Shown: in pieces, positions 22,950 through 32,524 of the stretch
Position numbering within the stretch: position 1 is the stretch's first letter
Layout: each line of letters opens with the position of its first letter
Source: Darksidea phi
Taxonomy: Eukaryota; Ascomycota; Dothideomycetes; Pleosporales; Lentitheciaceae
Length of the DNA stretch: 64,000 nt
Reading direction: 5' to 3'
NCBI GenBank assembly: GCA_030770425.1
Contig: JASJFT010000080.1
Location: 62,001-126,000, forward strand
Notes under the pieces: generated by a model
The model's input: the letters and a program-made list of their open reading frames with translations, nothing else
What the model was told of the DNA's origin: nothing
The model's database searches: none
Program-made: the position numbers and the translations under genes

Positions 22950-24623
22950 TCACGTCAGCTTAGCAGCCTTGACTGGCCGCTTGTCTGCACTCATGTACAC
23001 GGCTTCTTCGTCATCGTCCCTAGCCCTCTTCCTGGAAGTCTGTGATGAAGGCTCACTGGAGTATCCCCTGAAAGCTGAGGACAAAGGCTCAGCACCGTAC
23101 TTCCTAGAAGCCGGTGCAACATAGACGGTGGAGAGATTGTCGTGTACTTGTGAGAGTGGCGCTTGTGAGGTCTTTACTGGTGTACCGTTGCGGGTAGATG
23201 AGCTCATCGGAGCAACCGAGGCGGTGGCGGTGATGGAACCACTGGCGAACTTGGATGTGCTGATGCCACGGGCATGGGCGGAAGAGATGCCGTACTTGCG
23301 TGCATCGGTGGGACCCTCACCAACAGTAGTCTTGACATCTGCTTCGTTGTCCGTCTCCACTTCCTCAACCTTCACCTTGGTTTGTTCATCGTCCGAATCC
23401 ACTTCTTCCCAATACACCTTGCCCCCGTCAACCTTCTCGACGAATCCCTTTGGTGTAGCAAGCGAAGTTTTGGCGTCGTCTGCTTCACCGTCCGAATCCA
23501 CTTCTTCCCAATATACCTTGTCCCCGTCAACTTTCTCGACGAATCCCTTGGGTGTAGCAAGCACAGTCATGATATCATCTGCTTCATCGTCCGTCTCCAC
23601 CTTCACCTTAACTCGTCCATCATCCGAATCCACGTCTTCCCAATGTATCTTGCCCCCGTCAATCTTCTCAACGAAACCTTCGGGTGTAGTGATTGTAGTC
23701 TTGACATCTGCTTCATCGTCTGTCTCCACTTCTTCCACCTTCACCTTGATTCGTTCATCATCTGAATCCGCTTCTTCCAACTTCACGTTGTCTCCCTCAA
23801 TCTTCACGACGACTCCCTTAGGTGTAGAAATCTTATTCGGCTCGTTAGACTTTGTGCCATTGCCACTCACTGGGAGAAGCGCAGGAATCCTGGAACTCAC
23901 ACCACTGCTATTGCTCCCGTTGTCCGAGGTGTCAGACCACTCAATCAACTGCAGTGGTCCCACCCTAGGGTCATTGGGGTATAAGAACCTGAACAAAGGG
24001 TGAGTATGGTGGAAGGAGAACGATTGGTCCACTGCCATAGGCGGTCCGTTCGGGCTGCAACTGCGATTGTGGTTGAGACCATTGACGAAGCCTAGCTTCT
24101 TTCCCTTGAAGTAGCCGCCCTTCTTGTGAATTGGCTTTGTCACCCTTGGAGAGGTGCTACCAAAGCTCGAGGTGGTGCTGAGGGTAGAGGCAGCAGTCGA
24201 AGTGACATATGAAGTGCACCCCTGAATTGATACACGCTTCATCCCCTTCGACACTTTGAACCCAGGAGGAGGCTTGGACGAAGTTGCAGGATGGCGCTTC
24301 GGGGATGAGGGTGGAGATGGCGTCTCATCCTTCAGCCACGGCGCCGTACCCTTCTTTATCCGGACGATCCTGAGGTCCGCGAGGTGTGCCTCGAGGAGGT
24401 TACGCAGGGCGATCTCGGAATGGTAGTCGATTGGAGTAGGCAGACGCTCTTGGATAAACTGCATGAACTCCTGCGGAGTCAAGCGGATGCTGTATGTAGG
24501 CTCTGTATTGATGTTAGAGAGTGGATGTGGCATGTGACTAGAAGAAGGCTTGCCCTTGCCGTTAGGTTGTTGAGCCATGTTGGTGGCAGTGGGGGGAAGT
24601 TCCTGATTTTGCATCCAGGACAT
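22950..24623 (-). CDS. Acidic repeat protein, function unknown
   Basis: Single coding exon of 557 residues, from the ATG at 24623 (CACAACATGTCC). The frame continues upstream to 24734, but that part lies in a probable leader intron (24762-24704: GTAAGT donor, GCTAAC branch, TTCAG acceptor), so I reject the longer start. The N-terminal third has a structured-looking block (SIRLTPQEFMQFIQERLP to LLEAHLADLRIVRIKKG), then a Ser-rich basic part, then four acidic repeats at 23831-23325 (46, 44, 33 and 46 residues) built on TPKGFVEKVDGGKVYWEEVD plus SDDE and KVKVEEVETDDEAD. The repeats contain VKIE, VKLE and VKVE, matching the SUMO consensus psi-K-x-E next to acidic runs. The C-terminus is basic (SRKRARDDDEE; KRPVKAAKLT), resembling a nuclear localisation signal. 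I do not recognise the family; nuclear, SUMO-regulated function is inference. Confidence 0.75.
   Translation of the reverse strand: MSWMQNQELPPTATNMAQQPNGKGKPSSSHMPHPLSNINTEPTYSIRLTPQEFMQFIQERLPTPIDYHSEIALRNLLEAHLADLRIVRIKKGTAPWLKDETPSPPSSPKRHPATSSKPPPGFKVSKGMKRVSIQGCTSYVTSTAASTLSTTSSFGSTSPRVTKPIHKKGGYFKGKKLGFVNGLNHNRSCSPNGPPMAVDQSFSFHHTHPLFRFLYPNDPRVGPLQLIEWSDTSDNGSNSSGVSSRIPALLPVSGNGTKSNEPNKISTPKGVVVKIEGDNVKLEEADSDDERIKVKVEEVETDDEADVKTTITTPEGFVEKIDGGKIHWEDVDSDDGRVKVKVETDDEADDIMTVLATPKGFVEKVDGDKVYWEEVDSDGEADDAKTSLATPKGFVEKVDGGKVYWEEVDSDDEQTKVKVEEVETDNEADVKTTVGEGPTDARKYGISSAHARGISTSKFASGSITATASVAPMSSSTRNGTPVKTSQAPLSQVHDNLSTVYVAPASRKYGAEPLSSAFRGYSSEPSSQTSRKRARDDDEEAVYMSADKRPVKAAKLT
23325..23831 (-). 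repeat. Four in-frame coding repeats in the acidic protein
   Basis: Units at 23831-23694, 23693-23562, 23561-23463 and 23462-23325. Each opens with (A/S/T)TP(K/E)G(F/V)V and an (E/V)K(I/V)(D/E)G core, then an acidic SD(D/G) run. The third unit lacks the KVKVEEVETDDE block. The second to fourth units are more alike than the first, so expansion was probably stepwise. Confidence 0.85.
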
Positions 24624-24703
24624 GTTGTGAGGCCGGCTAAGACTGCTCAAGATGCTTCTTTGATTCGAACGTGAGATTGATGTTGTAGTTGATTGACGAG
24701 AGC

Positions 24704-24762
24704 CTGAATTGACGTTAGCAGGCCCGACGCACACCGTACTATCGGAGATGAGAAGTACTTAC
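24704..24762 (-). other. Probable 5' UTR intron of the acidic repeat gene
   Basis: On the minus strand: GTAAGT donor, GCTAACGT branch-like word and AATTCAG acceptor, 59 nt, about 80 nt upstream of the chosen ATG. Confidence 0.55.
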
Positions 24763-25459
24763 TGATCAGATCGATGCTATTCGAACGTGCGCTTCCAAGT
24801 CAAATACCAGGCGAGTTGATAAGCAGATGGCAGTTGATGCAAAGCGGGTGTGAGAGGGTGTGTGTGCTTTTGGGGCGGTCGAGAAGTTTTTATGGGAGTG
24901 TGCGAGCCACGAAGCTAGTTATGGTGAAAGCGCAAGTCAGTGTATTGCCAAGGCAGTTTTGGTCAAACGCCAGAATAGAGGTTGGTGTGCCAATATTGTC
25001 AGGTTTGGCTAACAGGTGTCATCCCATCACCAGAATTTCAATGAAACGGTGACCGTCAGTCCAGCAACCGCACCATTACCGCACCGACAGCCGCTACACT
25101 GGCGTCAGATGTGTTCGTCGAAGGTATGATACAACTCACTAATGTTCAAACAAGCCTGGACAACTACGCTCCCGTCGCGCAAATGCCCGTTTGTCCTATC
25201 TTCACTTAGGCTTCTTATCGCCTTTCTCTCCTTCCCTGATCAAATTTGTGTCATACCGCGCCTCCTCCGTAACCCGCGTAACAAACTATGTCCTTTAAGC
25301 ACGTCTTGTCACGCAACGCCTTCTCCTCTCTTCACGTCACAGGGAACCCAACTTCTCTCTGTTGTGCTAGACGGAAACTCTTCCTGTCTTGCTACTATCG
25401 CACGCTTGTTATTTCGATCGCTCCCATATTAACGACCTTTCAGATTTCGTATAGACACT
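24763..25459. other. Divergent promoter region, acidic repeat gene and unknown gene
   Basis: About 700 bp between the leader of the minus-strand acidic repeat gene and the plus-strand start at 25460. Pyrimidine-rich runs near 25190-25440 probably mark the leader of the plus-strand gene. No gene recognised. Confidence 0.4.
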
Positions 25460-26643
25460 ATGCCTGGCAGTCAGCATAGCGACGAGGCGATCGACAGAGC
25501 TCGCGGTCGTCAACGCACCCCGATACAGACACAAAGCAACTATGATGGCTTTGAGTCGGACAACAGCGATTCCGCCAGCAGCAAAGAGTACTATGTAGTC
25601 ACTGGAGCCGATTATGAGGGTCCCACGGTGAGCTGTTCCCTATGTTGTTAACTTCGTCAGCTCACAAGCTGCAGAACAACCACCCTACCCGCGAACCAGT
25701 GGAGCCCTACCACTTCCCCGGAACGTGGTCCCGCGCTGCCCATGACACTACTGAAGCTGTGAAGGAAGTCGCCTCAGCATCGAAAGAATACGCCAGTGCT
25801 GTCGCAAGGAGCGGCATCGGGAGGGCTAGTTATTCTGTCGGCAGCGCTCTCGCAGCAACCGCAAACCGTGGTGCCGTGATGGCCGTTGGCCTTGCCATCA
25901 ACGCTTCTGGTACCGACCAGAGGAAGCTCCCGGGCATATTCCAGAGATGGTTGAAAACGGACAAGGTCGAGGCTGCGAAACGGAAGAGGGGAAAGACGAA
26001 GCATGTAAGTAATACCGTCTTCTTTTCCTCCGATAGTGCTGATGTATACATCCGCATGCAGACCGTAGCACTGGAGAAGGCAAAGAAGGAACTAATCAAG
26101 ACTGGTCAGGTGGTGGAAACCATGCCACCTTCCCGAGCGGCATCTGTTGCTTCAAGACGAAGTCACGGTCGACAAGTTGACCGGTATGGGGCAGTAATGG
26201 CTCCGAATGGAGGAGTATTCCGCAGCCGCCGTGCGTCCGATGACGACGGGTATTCTACGCCCGGTGCCGGACTGTCGCACAACCGCGCCCATGTCGACGC
26301 CATCTTCGCCACCCAGCAAACCTCTGCCGCCTGCCGCCAGTTCTCCTCAGCCGCTACCTGGCGCTCGCCGCTGCCACCGGCGAATGAAGAATCACCATAC
26401 GCCAACGCAAGCGATAATGCGTACTTCGGCGGGCCAGCGATGTCTGCTGGGTGGGCATCACGGCGCCAGTCGCTGGCGTCCATGGGTCCGTCGTCCCGCT
26501 CGGCTGTCGGCCTAAATCCATTGGCAGTGGAGAGCAAGGCAGAGAACGAGGAAGAGGTGGGGTTCAGGGAGGGGGAGGAGAAGGAGGATGAGGATGGCGA
26601 GGACGAGTTCGGGGGAATGGGGAATATGTTTGAGGAGGAGTAA
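25460..26643 (+). CDS. Uncharacterised fungal protein
   Basis: Three exons, 25460-25627, 25675-26004 and 26062-26643, give 359 residues; introns are 47 and 57 nt. The protein opens MPGSQHSDEAIDRARGRQRT and has an acidic/Ser patch. A central Ala-rich segment (EAVKEVASASKEYASAVARS, then SVGSALAATANRGAVMAVGL) looks amphipathic to hydrophobic and could associate with membranes. A basic region (AAKRKRGKTKH) follows, then a Ser/Arg-rich disordered part, and a strongly acidic C-terminus (EEKEDEDGEDEFGGMGNMFE). No family is recognised. The second intron is a multiple of three without stop, so an unspliced form would add 19 residues. Confidence 0.7.
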
Positions 26644-26839
26644 ATTCGAGTGGGAGGTGGTACTCTCTGTATTGCGTGGTTCCGTCGACTAGGCGGCGTT
26701 GGATACCAGGTTGGATAGCTTGAATTTGGCAATGGTCAAGGGGAAGACTGGATGAATAGATTGTATAATAAACGAATCGAATGTTACGTTTTGTCAGCAG
26801 GATACTTTTGAGGCAAACGCGATACGTGCATAGCCATAC

Positions 26840-27076
26840 TGTTAGCTAGGGAACCCTATCATATATAGGACCCCATTCACTCTACTTGAGCACGGGCCTT
26901 GGTGCCCTTCGGTATATAAGGCCGTGAGTTTAGTACATAGATTAATCAATTAAGTACTCTCTCTGCTCTATACTAAGAGGTTATGAGCCATTTGCGTTGA
27001 CTCTACGCACGAAGCTACATCAACGGTTGTTCAGCACGCGCGTGCTGCTCGGCAGTTTGCTATCGACCCTACCGTC
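26840..27076 (+). mobile_element. 5' LTR-like region and leader of a copia-type element
   Basis: Starts with a TGTTAG-type LTR end at about 26840, has a TATA box (GGTATATAAGG) at ~26911, and continues to a GGTTATGAGCCA word at 26979-26990 that could be a tRNA primer-binding site. The leader up to the gag ATG contains a perfect 16-nt palindrome, CAGCACGCGCGTGCTG, at 27032-27047. LTR boundaries are inferred; no second LTR copy was found in the window, so this assignment rests on position relative to gag and on the signals listed. Confidence 0.5.
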
Positions 27077-27895
27077 ATGTCCGCTTTTCTGAACGTCGAC
27101 GGGCTCTTCGGCAGCTCTTTCGAGAAGCTATCAGGACCGGAGAACTACGAGTCATGGCTTAAACGATTTGAGTTTATCGCTCGCCTCAATGGTGTTTGGG
27201 AGTTCTACACCGGCCAGGAAACTGTTCTCCCTCGCCCCCAGATGCCGCAACGTCCAGGATTGGATTCAAACACTCCTCCCTCGTCTGCAGGTCCAACAAC
27301 TGACTCTCAGGCTGCTATGGCCCCTAATGCCGATGTCATCGCCAACTTCAACATGGCCGTTACCTATTACAAAATGGAGTTAGAGGAATGGCGCGATAAC
27401 GAGAAACGTGTACGCTTCGCTTTGGCTATTCTCCAATACGCCGTCGAGCCTTATATCTTCAAGCAGCTTAGCAACAATGACCGAATGTTCCCTCGCTTCG
27501 CCTGGGCTGCTATTGAGACAGGTAACCGGGCTGACGAGGCCACTCGCCTCGATCGACTACTCAATCGCATGGGTCAGTTGAAGCTGGCTGACTTCAAAGG
27601 TACTCGTGAATATCTTATGGCCTATCACGAACTGTATGAGGACATTAAGGCTGCAGGATGTACCTATGCAAGGAGTCAGCTCATCGCTAACATCATCCGT
27701 GGCCTCCCTCCTAAGTACAATACCTTTGTTGACCACTACTATCTTACTTGCACTGGTAATGTCGATCGGGATAAACACCAGGCCTTCTGTGACGCCTTGA
27801 ACCGGTTCACCGAGGATCACCGCGAACGCTGGGAACAACAACGCAAGGGACGTGAGAAGAAAGACAAGGACAAGAGCAAGGATACCGAGCTTTGA
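27077..27895 (+). CDS. Ty1/copia-type Gag polyprotein (gag-only element)
   Basis: An uninterrupted frame of 272 residues. It opens MSAFLNVDGLFGSSFEKLSG and has the copia gag/UBN2-like signature: a YESWLKRFEFIARLNGVW helix, then LDRLLNRMGQLKLADF, YLMAYHELYEDIKAAG and IIRGLPPKYNTFVDHYY. It ends in a basic Lys/Asp/Glu tail (REKKDKDKSKDTEL). Gag proteins of such elements form virus-like particles that package element RNA. No CCHC zinc knuckle, protease, integrase or reverse transcriptase follows; the next kilobase is repeat-rich non-coding DNA. So this is a non-autonomous or truncated copy with an intact gag, or conceivably a domesticated one. Confidence 0.8.
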   Translation: MSAFLNVDGLFGSSFEKLSGPENYESWLKRFEFIARLNGVWEFYTGQETVLPRPQMPQRPGLDSNTPPSSAGPTTDSQAAMAPNADVIANFNMAVTYYKMELEEWRDNEKRVRFALAILQYAVEPYIFKQLSNNDRMFPRFAWAAIETGNRADEATRLDRLLNRMGQLKLADFKGTREYLMAYHELYEDIKAAGCTYARSQLIANIIRGLPPKYNTFVDHYYLTCTGNVDRDKHQAFCDALNRFTEDHRERWEQQRKGREKKDKDKSKDTEL

Positions 27896-27929
27896 TGTCG
27901 TGGTGCCCTAAAACCGCCTAGAAGATTTT

Positions 27930-28285
27930 AAAAATTCGGACTCAGCAGCATTATACTCTTCAAAGGTAATCAGGAACCACTATACCTAGTAGCTATTGCA
28001 ATATGATTTTGATTAGTACAGCTCTACAACTCTATTATCGTGTATAAGGTGTAGGTATAGCGCCCCTACTGTGTTCCATACGGACCTTACAAAAAAGACT
28101 CCCACTAAGAAACCCAAGAAATATTTTTGACTAGACCCTATATATACACTTATATCTTTCAAATGACTGGGTTCATTTTTCCTGTTATTTGAAGGTGGCG
28201 GGACACCGCTTGAGAAGCGGCTTCAACAATTCCGTTACATTCTCAAGGTAATCAGGAACCACTTTTCGGAGTAGCATTAGTAGGT
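27930..28285 (+). repeat. Pair of diverged direct repeats with an identical 19-bp core
   Basis: The 19-bp word AAGGTAATCAGGAACCACT occurs at 27963-27981 and at 28245-28263. Similarity extends on both sides for roughly 35 bp (for example TAGTAGCTATT versus GAGTAGCATT). A weaker third copy (GGTAATCAGTATCATGTATA) lies near 28675. One dispersed-repeat copy lies between the two strong ones. Confidence 0.65.
28000..28140 (-). repeat. Dispersed repeat copy 1 (solo-LTR-like)
   Basis: Read on the minus strand this contains TTAGTGGGAGTCTTTTTTGT, AAGGTCCG, ACACAGTAGG, GCTATACCTACACCTTATA and ATAATAGAGTTGTAGAGCTG. The same ordered words occur at about 55360-55485 (+) and, shorter, at 42075-42150 (+). 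Probably a fragment of an LTR or small non-coding transposon; termini not defined. Confidence 0.65.
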
Positions 28286-28885
28286 TGACCGCTCCAAGAT
28301 TGCCACGTGCCATTGCGGCTCGGGTCCAGCTCATGACAAAACTTAAAGCGAGAAGGGAGCGCAATCCTTAATAATCTAAAATTTCCCAACAGAACTACTC
28401 TCGACCCCTCCAATTCTTGTCGAAGCCAATAGGTTGAGGGGAACCACGGCCCTATATACAGCGTTAGCAATCCGGCCACTTTTGTAACATCTACAAACAC
28501 TAGACGTCAGCCAGACATACCAGTGCGCCATGAAACTCATCTTACAACAAACATGATGTTTACTTATGAGCAACCAGCCTCCTTGTCCGACAAACCCCCT
28601 TGATCTACCTCGAACTATGAAGCCAACGGGATCTGTGGAACGTGCAGAACTAACTACACCACGGCACCTTGACGGTAATCAGTATCATGTATACCAAGTA
28701 GTCGTCAGGCACCAATTACGGGAATCTGCGTGATCTAAAGAATACTGTCACATGGTAGAACAAGAGGCTGAAGTGGTGACAGATGTCAATACGATATGAA
28801 CGCTATGTAAAGAAATATTGCTAGTGTATAGCCGTCAGCCTTCATATGCCGTTAGGATGAAGGGTGTACTACCGTGTCGATCCTT

Positions 28886-30168
28886 TTATTTCTTTCCTTT
28901 CCCCTTGCTTTTGCTCCTCGTCGATTTAGCGGGCGGTGGCATCTCATCAAAGGACTCTTCCGCGATATCCATGCTAGATCCATCATCCGTGTCCACAACG
29001 ATACCTCTATTATATTCCCTCTCTATAGTACCGGAGTCGACTGCACCATCAGTGCTGCCACTCAGGTCTTTTGCCCTTGCCTTTCGCTCCTCTGCCCAAC
29101 CTTGCACGAGCTCCGCTACAGCGTCTTCCTTGACCTTCTCTTCGCCATTCCAAGCACTGCAGCCCCCGCATCGCCAGCGGCCAACGTCCTCAAGACTTCG
29201 GGTTCCCGGTGGTGCTTGTCCGTTGACAAGTCTGCATTCTGAGCAGATCAGGGCGAGGCGGTTCTTGGGCTGTGTTTCGTCTTCGCCCAGAAGTGCATCG
29301 AGGATCCTATCGTACCAATGTGTTTGTGTGAAGGTGGCCGGAGTGGATGCTGTATACTGCCTGGTAAGTTCCGCAGGTGTGAATGCATTCGGGGCAAACT
29401 CTGCATCTGGCGCAGCTAGTGGAGGAAGCGCTTGCGGTGGAGGTGGACCTTGCGGAGAAGCCGCTGAGGCTGGTCGCTGAGGGGTCGAAGGTTGATTGTT
29501 CGCGGGTCGCTGAATGTTGGCCGTTGGTGGAGGAGGTATGCCTGTACGCGGACCCTGCGGCTGAGCTGGCTTCTGGGGACCCTGGGATTTCTGGCGCGAA
29601 GGCGAGGACGCTGGTCCTTTTGGTTTTGGTGGCGTGCCGTACTTCTCAAGCAGTTGTTGGGTTGAGTTGTATTTGGTCGCTTCTTTGAGGCGATCGATAG
29701 TAGCGTCTCGCTCTTTGGTAAGCCTTTTAAGGTAGGCATCGGTGTTGGAGATGCGGTAGTCGTAGTAGGTGGTCAGGGAAGTGCGGGTGAGGTATATCCT
29801 GCACATTGTCAGCTCCAATGTCGAAGCAGTCCGAACAGCATCAGCTTCTTACAAGACCGGCCCTCCCGCGACTACAGAGATCTCGGTTGCTCCCCAATTT
29901 CTCCACCCAGTAACTAGAACCAGCAGTAGGGCAGCTAGAATGTATGCAAAGCCGGCGTACAGCGTCCACATGACGCGGACGCGTCTCGATCTCTGCCTAA
30001 GGCCATCGTTCCGCGCAGCCGCTCTCGATATCTTTGCCGTAAGCGTGGAGAGTGTCTTTTCGAAGGACGCAGCGTCCTCGCCTGACTGCAGGGTCATCAG
30101 CCTACGAAAACAAACATTTTAGGCTCGTGGTGGTGGAAACTCACCTTGAAGGGCCAGAGATTGACCAT
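28886..30168 (-). CDS. LNP1: Lunapark, ER three-way-junction protein
   Basis: Three exons on the minus strand, 30168-30145, 30085-29853 and 29798-28886, give 389 residues; introns are 59 and 54 nt. The tiny first exon encodes MVNLWPFK, the hallmark Lunapark N-terminus, followed by SGEDAASFEKTLSTLTAKI. Two transmembrane hairpin segments lie at about residues 46-68 and 72-98 with a very short loop. After a coiled coil (TDAYLKRLTKERDATIDRLK) and a proline-rich linker comes the C-terminal zinc ribbon, with CSEC and CGGC pairs about 25 residues apart. Lunapark stabilises three-way junctions of tubular ER, opposing atlastin/Sey1. The gene diverges from MZM1 across 259 bp. Confidence 0.92.
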
Positions 30169-30427
30169 GGTGCATGTGTGAGGAGGTTACGGCACACCGG
30201 TGGTGCCGAACTAGTCTTGAGGCCACGAAGACATTATCGTGTGCAGACGGAAAGAACGGTTGTCCTGCGACGTCACATTTGGAAAGCGCGCCGCAGGCAG
30301 CTGCAGCTGACTGATCCACGCCAGGGAAGCGCGGCATCCCTGTCCGGGAAAACATGTCACTTCAACTTTTCTTGCCATCCACTTCTACAGCCTATAAACG
30401 CTCTCGAGAGAGTGAATGTCACGCGAG
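30169..30427. promoter_or_regulatory. Divergent promoter, LNP1 and MZM1
   Basis: Only 259 bp separate the two start codons, so the promoters overlap or are shared. No individual site is claimed. Confidence 0.5.
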
Positions 30428-30870
30428 ATGGCGCTCGCAGCCTACAGACACCTTTTACGATCAACGCGCATTGCATTTCAAGGTACATAACTGGTTATAG
30501 CGCGCAGGCATCGGATCGAAGCTCACTTCAGCATAGGGGATATGCCCACCCTCCTCGCCGCCCGCTACGAAGCCCGCAGGAACTTCGAGAACAACCGCAG
30601 CCTCACCACCGGAAGCGATGAATTATCCAAGCAAATCACACATGCCGAGGAAGTGGCAAAGTTCTTGCGAGAAAACGTAGTCCAAGGACAGGCAGATGGA
30701 ACAGGCAAATACAGTATGTCGGAGCGCGCAAGCACTGCCGTCAATGCGTCATTCGCTAATGCTATATACCAGAGCTCCGCATCCATGAATACACCGAACG
30801 GGGAGATAATGAGGATATCAAGAAAGGAAAGGGGAACACATTAGCAGGAACCAAATGCTGCTCGTCCTGA
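30428..30870 (+). CDS. MZM1: LYR-motif mitochondrial protein Mzm1 (LYRM7-like, complex III assembly)
   Basis: Three exons, 30428-30482, 30537-30713 and 30773-30870, sum to 110 codons including stop (109 residues); introns are 54 and 59 nt. It opens MALAAYRHLLRSTRIAFQGD, where AYRHLLR is the LYR-type motif, and continues LLAARYEARRNFENNRSL, an EVAKFLRENVVQG helix and KYKLRIHEYTERGDNEDIKK. Mzm1 is a matrix chaperone that stabilises the Rieske iron-sulphur protein before its insertion into cytochrome bc1. The conserved last block lies in exon 3 and appears only when the second intron is removed. Converges with SLT11 with 74 bp between stop codons. Confidence 0.92.
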
Positions 30871-30944
30871 CTTTTGACCGCTCCGATGAACCGTGAGACC
30901 CATGCTACCAAGGCTCCTAAACGCCGATACCCATGCAATGCATC

Positions 30945-32122
30945 TCAGTTACCAGCAAGACTGGCATAGTTGACTTCATCGTCTGCTCCGGGAGGTGGGG
31001 CGATCGCCGCAAGGTTATCAAGGCTGTCCGGAGCAGCCTCAAGGGCTGCTTGTGAAGCTGCAACTCGCTTCGCGGTTCCGACTGTCTGTCTGCCTTCTCT
31101 CGCGTACATCATTCGCACGTTTTGATCCATGCTGTCCAGTTGCTTTGGTCTGCCCCAGGTCACCTTCATGGGGCAGCCTTTAATAACCACCTTACCTTTC
31201 AGTGTCTCCGCTGCAGTTTCCGCGTCTTGCCTTTTCACGTAGTTGATGTAAGCACAGTGTGCGCGATGCGAACAGACGACAGATCGAAGTTGGCCATACT
31301 GCGCGAAGTGGGTGCGGATCTCGTGCTCAGGAAGGTCGTCTTCGACGCCGGTTACGAACAGCGACGCGATATTAGGATCCCTCGGCGGAAGCCAATCCTC
31401 AGGACTAGGTGCTGCTGAGGTACCAGGGCGACCACCCCGGCCTGCGCGCATGCCGCCCCGCCCACTGGTAGGGCCTCTTGTATCTCTCGTCCTAATCGGA
31501 CCTGGTATGTGTCCACCTGTAGAGCTTTCCGCCGCTCCCCCGGGAGCAGGCAGCGTTTGTTGTCCGCCCTCACCCTCACCCTCTGCCTCTAACCGTCGCT
31601 GCTTCTTGTAAAATGGCTCACTCTGTGCCAGCCGCTTCAATAGCTCACGTGCCTTCTCGTCTGTCTTATCGTACGCTTCGATTGCTCCGCGGCCTTCTTC
31701 TATCTCCTTCTCATGCTCTTGTGCATAGTATTGACGGTTGATGTCGCTCTGCGGTCCCGGCGCCACCATCTTCAGCGCCGCGTCACGGACAACTATGGGC
31801 AGGCCGAATGACAGATCTAGCATGCAGCACTGACAGCAGTTCTTGAGGCGCGCGCATGTAAGACATATGTTTGTGCGTTTTTGCCGGGCGGTGCGATCGG
31901 CCTTCCACCGGAATATCGTGAATGGTCGGGTGCAGATTTTACATTCCTAAGCAGAGTTAGTCGCTGCGCAATACGATACTCCGGGTGCACACTTACGGCT
32001 CCATAGTCCTCCTTCAGCATCTGCACGTACGGATTCTCCGGCAAGCATCGCTCACACACAGATGGAAAGTCTGTGGTCTCCCAGCCCGACCGATTTAGGT
32101 CCTGCTTGATTTGGGGCGGCAT
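30945..32122 (-). CDS. SLT11: Pre-mRNA-splicing factor SLT11/ECM2 (RBM22-like)
   Basis: Exon 1 is 32122-31997 and exon 2 is 31946-30945, with a 50-nt intron (GTAAGT donor, CTTAG acceptor); 375 residues. The N-terminus carries the Slt11/Ecm2 zinc-binding part: CERCLPENPY, then CKICTRPFTIFRWKAD, CLTCARLKNCCQCC and DLSFGLPIVVRDAAL. After a helical linker and an RGG-like region, an RNA-recognition motif spans about residues 236-308 (SLFVTGVEDDLPEHEI; HCAYINYVKRQDAE; CPMKVTWGRPK). The family acts in the NineTeen-associated spliceosome, contacting U6/U2 RNA during activation. The gene diverges from ERG6. Confidence 0.92.
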
Positions 32123-32524
32123 CTCCGAGGTGAGGATGCGCGTTCGTCGTTACAATCCTAAGTTTCGTACTGGAAGAGATAAGATTGGCTGGATGCGACC
32201 GAGTATTCGTGGTTCTAGTCAGGGCGCAGTGGAGTCTTGGGTGAATATGTGGAGGCGATAATCTTGTTAGACAGTGACGAAGGCGGGCGCGATACTAGCA
32301 GCGCGGATAAACTCGGGCCGACGCCACCCTTGCACGGGCCAATGAGATGTTCAGGAGTACGGAGCAATTTCATAGGGGAAGGAGGTATCTCTGGCCACCG
32401 CTTTTTATTTAAGATTGTGGCATTTCCCTCCCAAGTCTCCCAATTGATCACCTCTTCCTTATATATCCATAAAAATCTCTGGAGTCTCTGTGTTCTGTAC
32501 TCTTTTTCCATTCAATCATTCAAC
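32123..32524. promoter_or_regulatory. Divergent promoter, SLT11 and ERG6
   Basis: 402 bp between the two start codons. A pyrimidine-rich run (about 32425-32520) just before the ERG6 ATG fits its leader. Sterol-gene promoters in fungi are often SREBP or Upc2-type controlled, but I cannot assign a clear site here. Confidence 0.45.

Larger units (their letters stand above)
27896..28885. other. Repeat-rich stretch downstream of gag
   Basis: No pol coding sequence is visible. It holds one copy of the dispersed repeat (28000-28140, minus) and two ~70-bp diverged direct repeats. The rest is unassigned. Confidence 0.5.

Noticed and set aside
23128..24003. 291-codon plus-strand frame rich in Ser/Thr
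   Set aside because: Antisense to the acidic repeat protein; the repeat makes it look regular.
24624..24734. N-terminal extension of the acidic repeat protein
   Set aside because: Falls in a likely 5' UTR intron (24704-24762) and in the leader.
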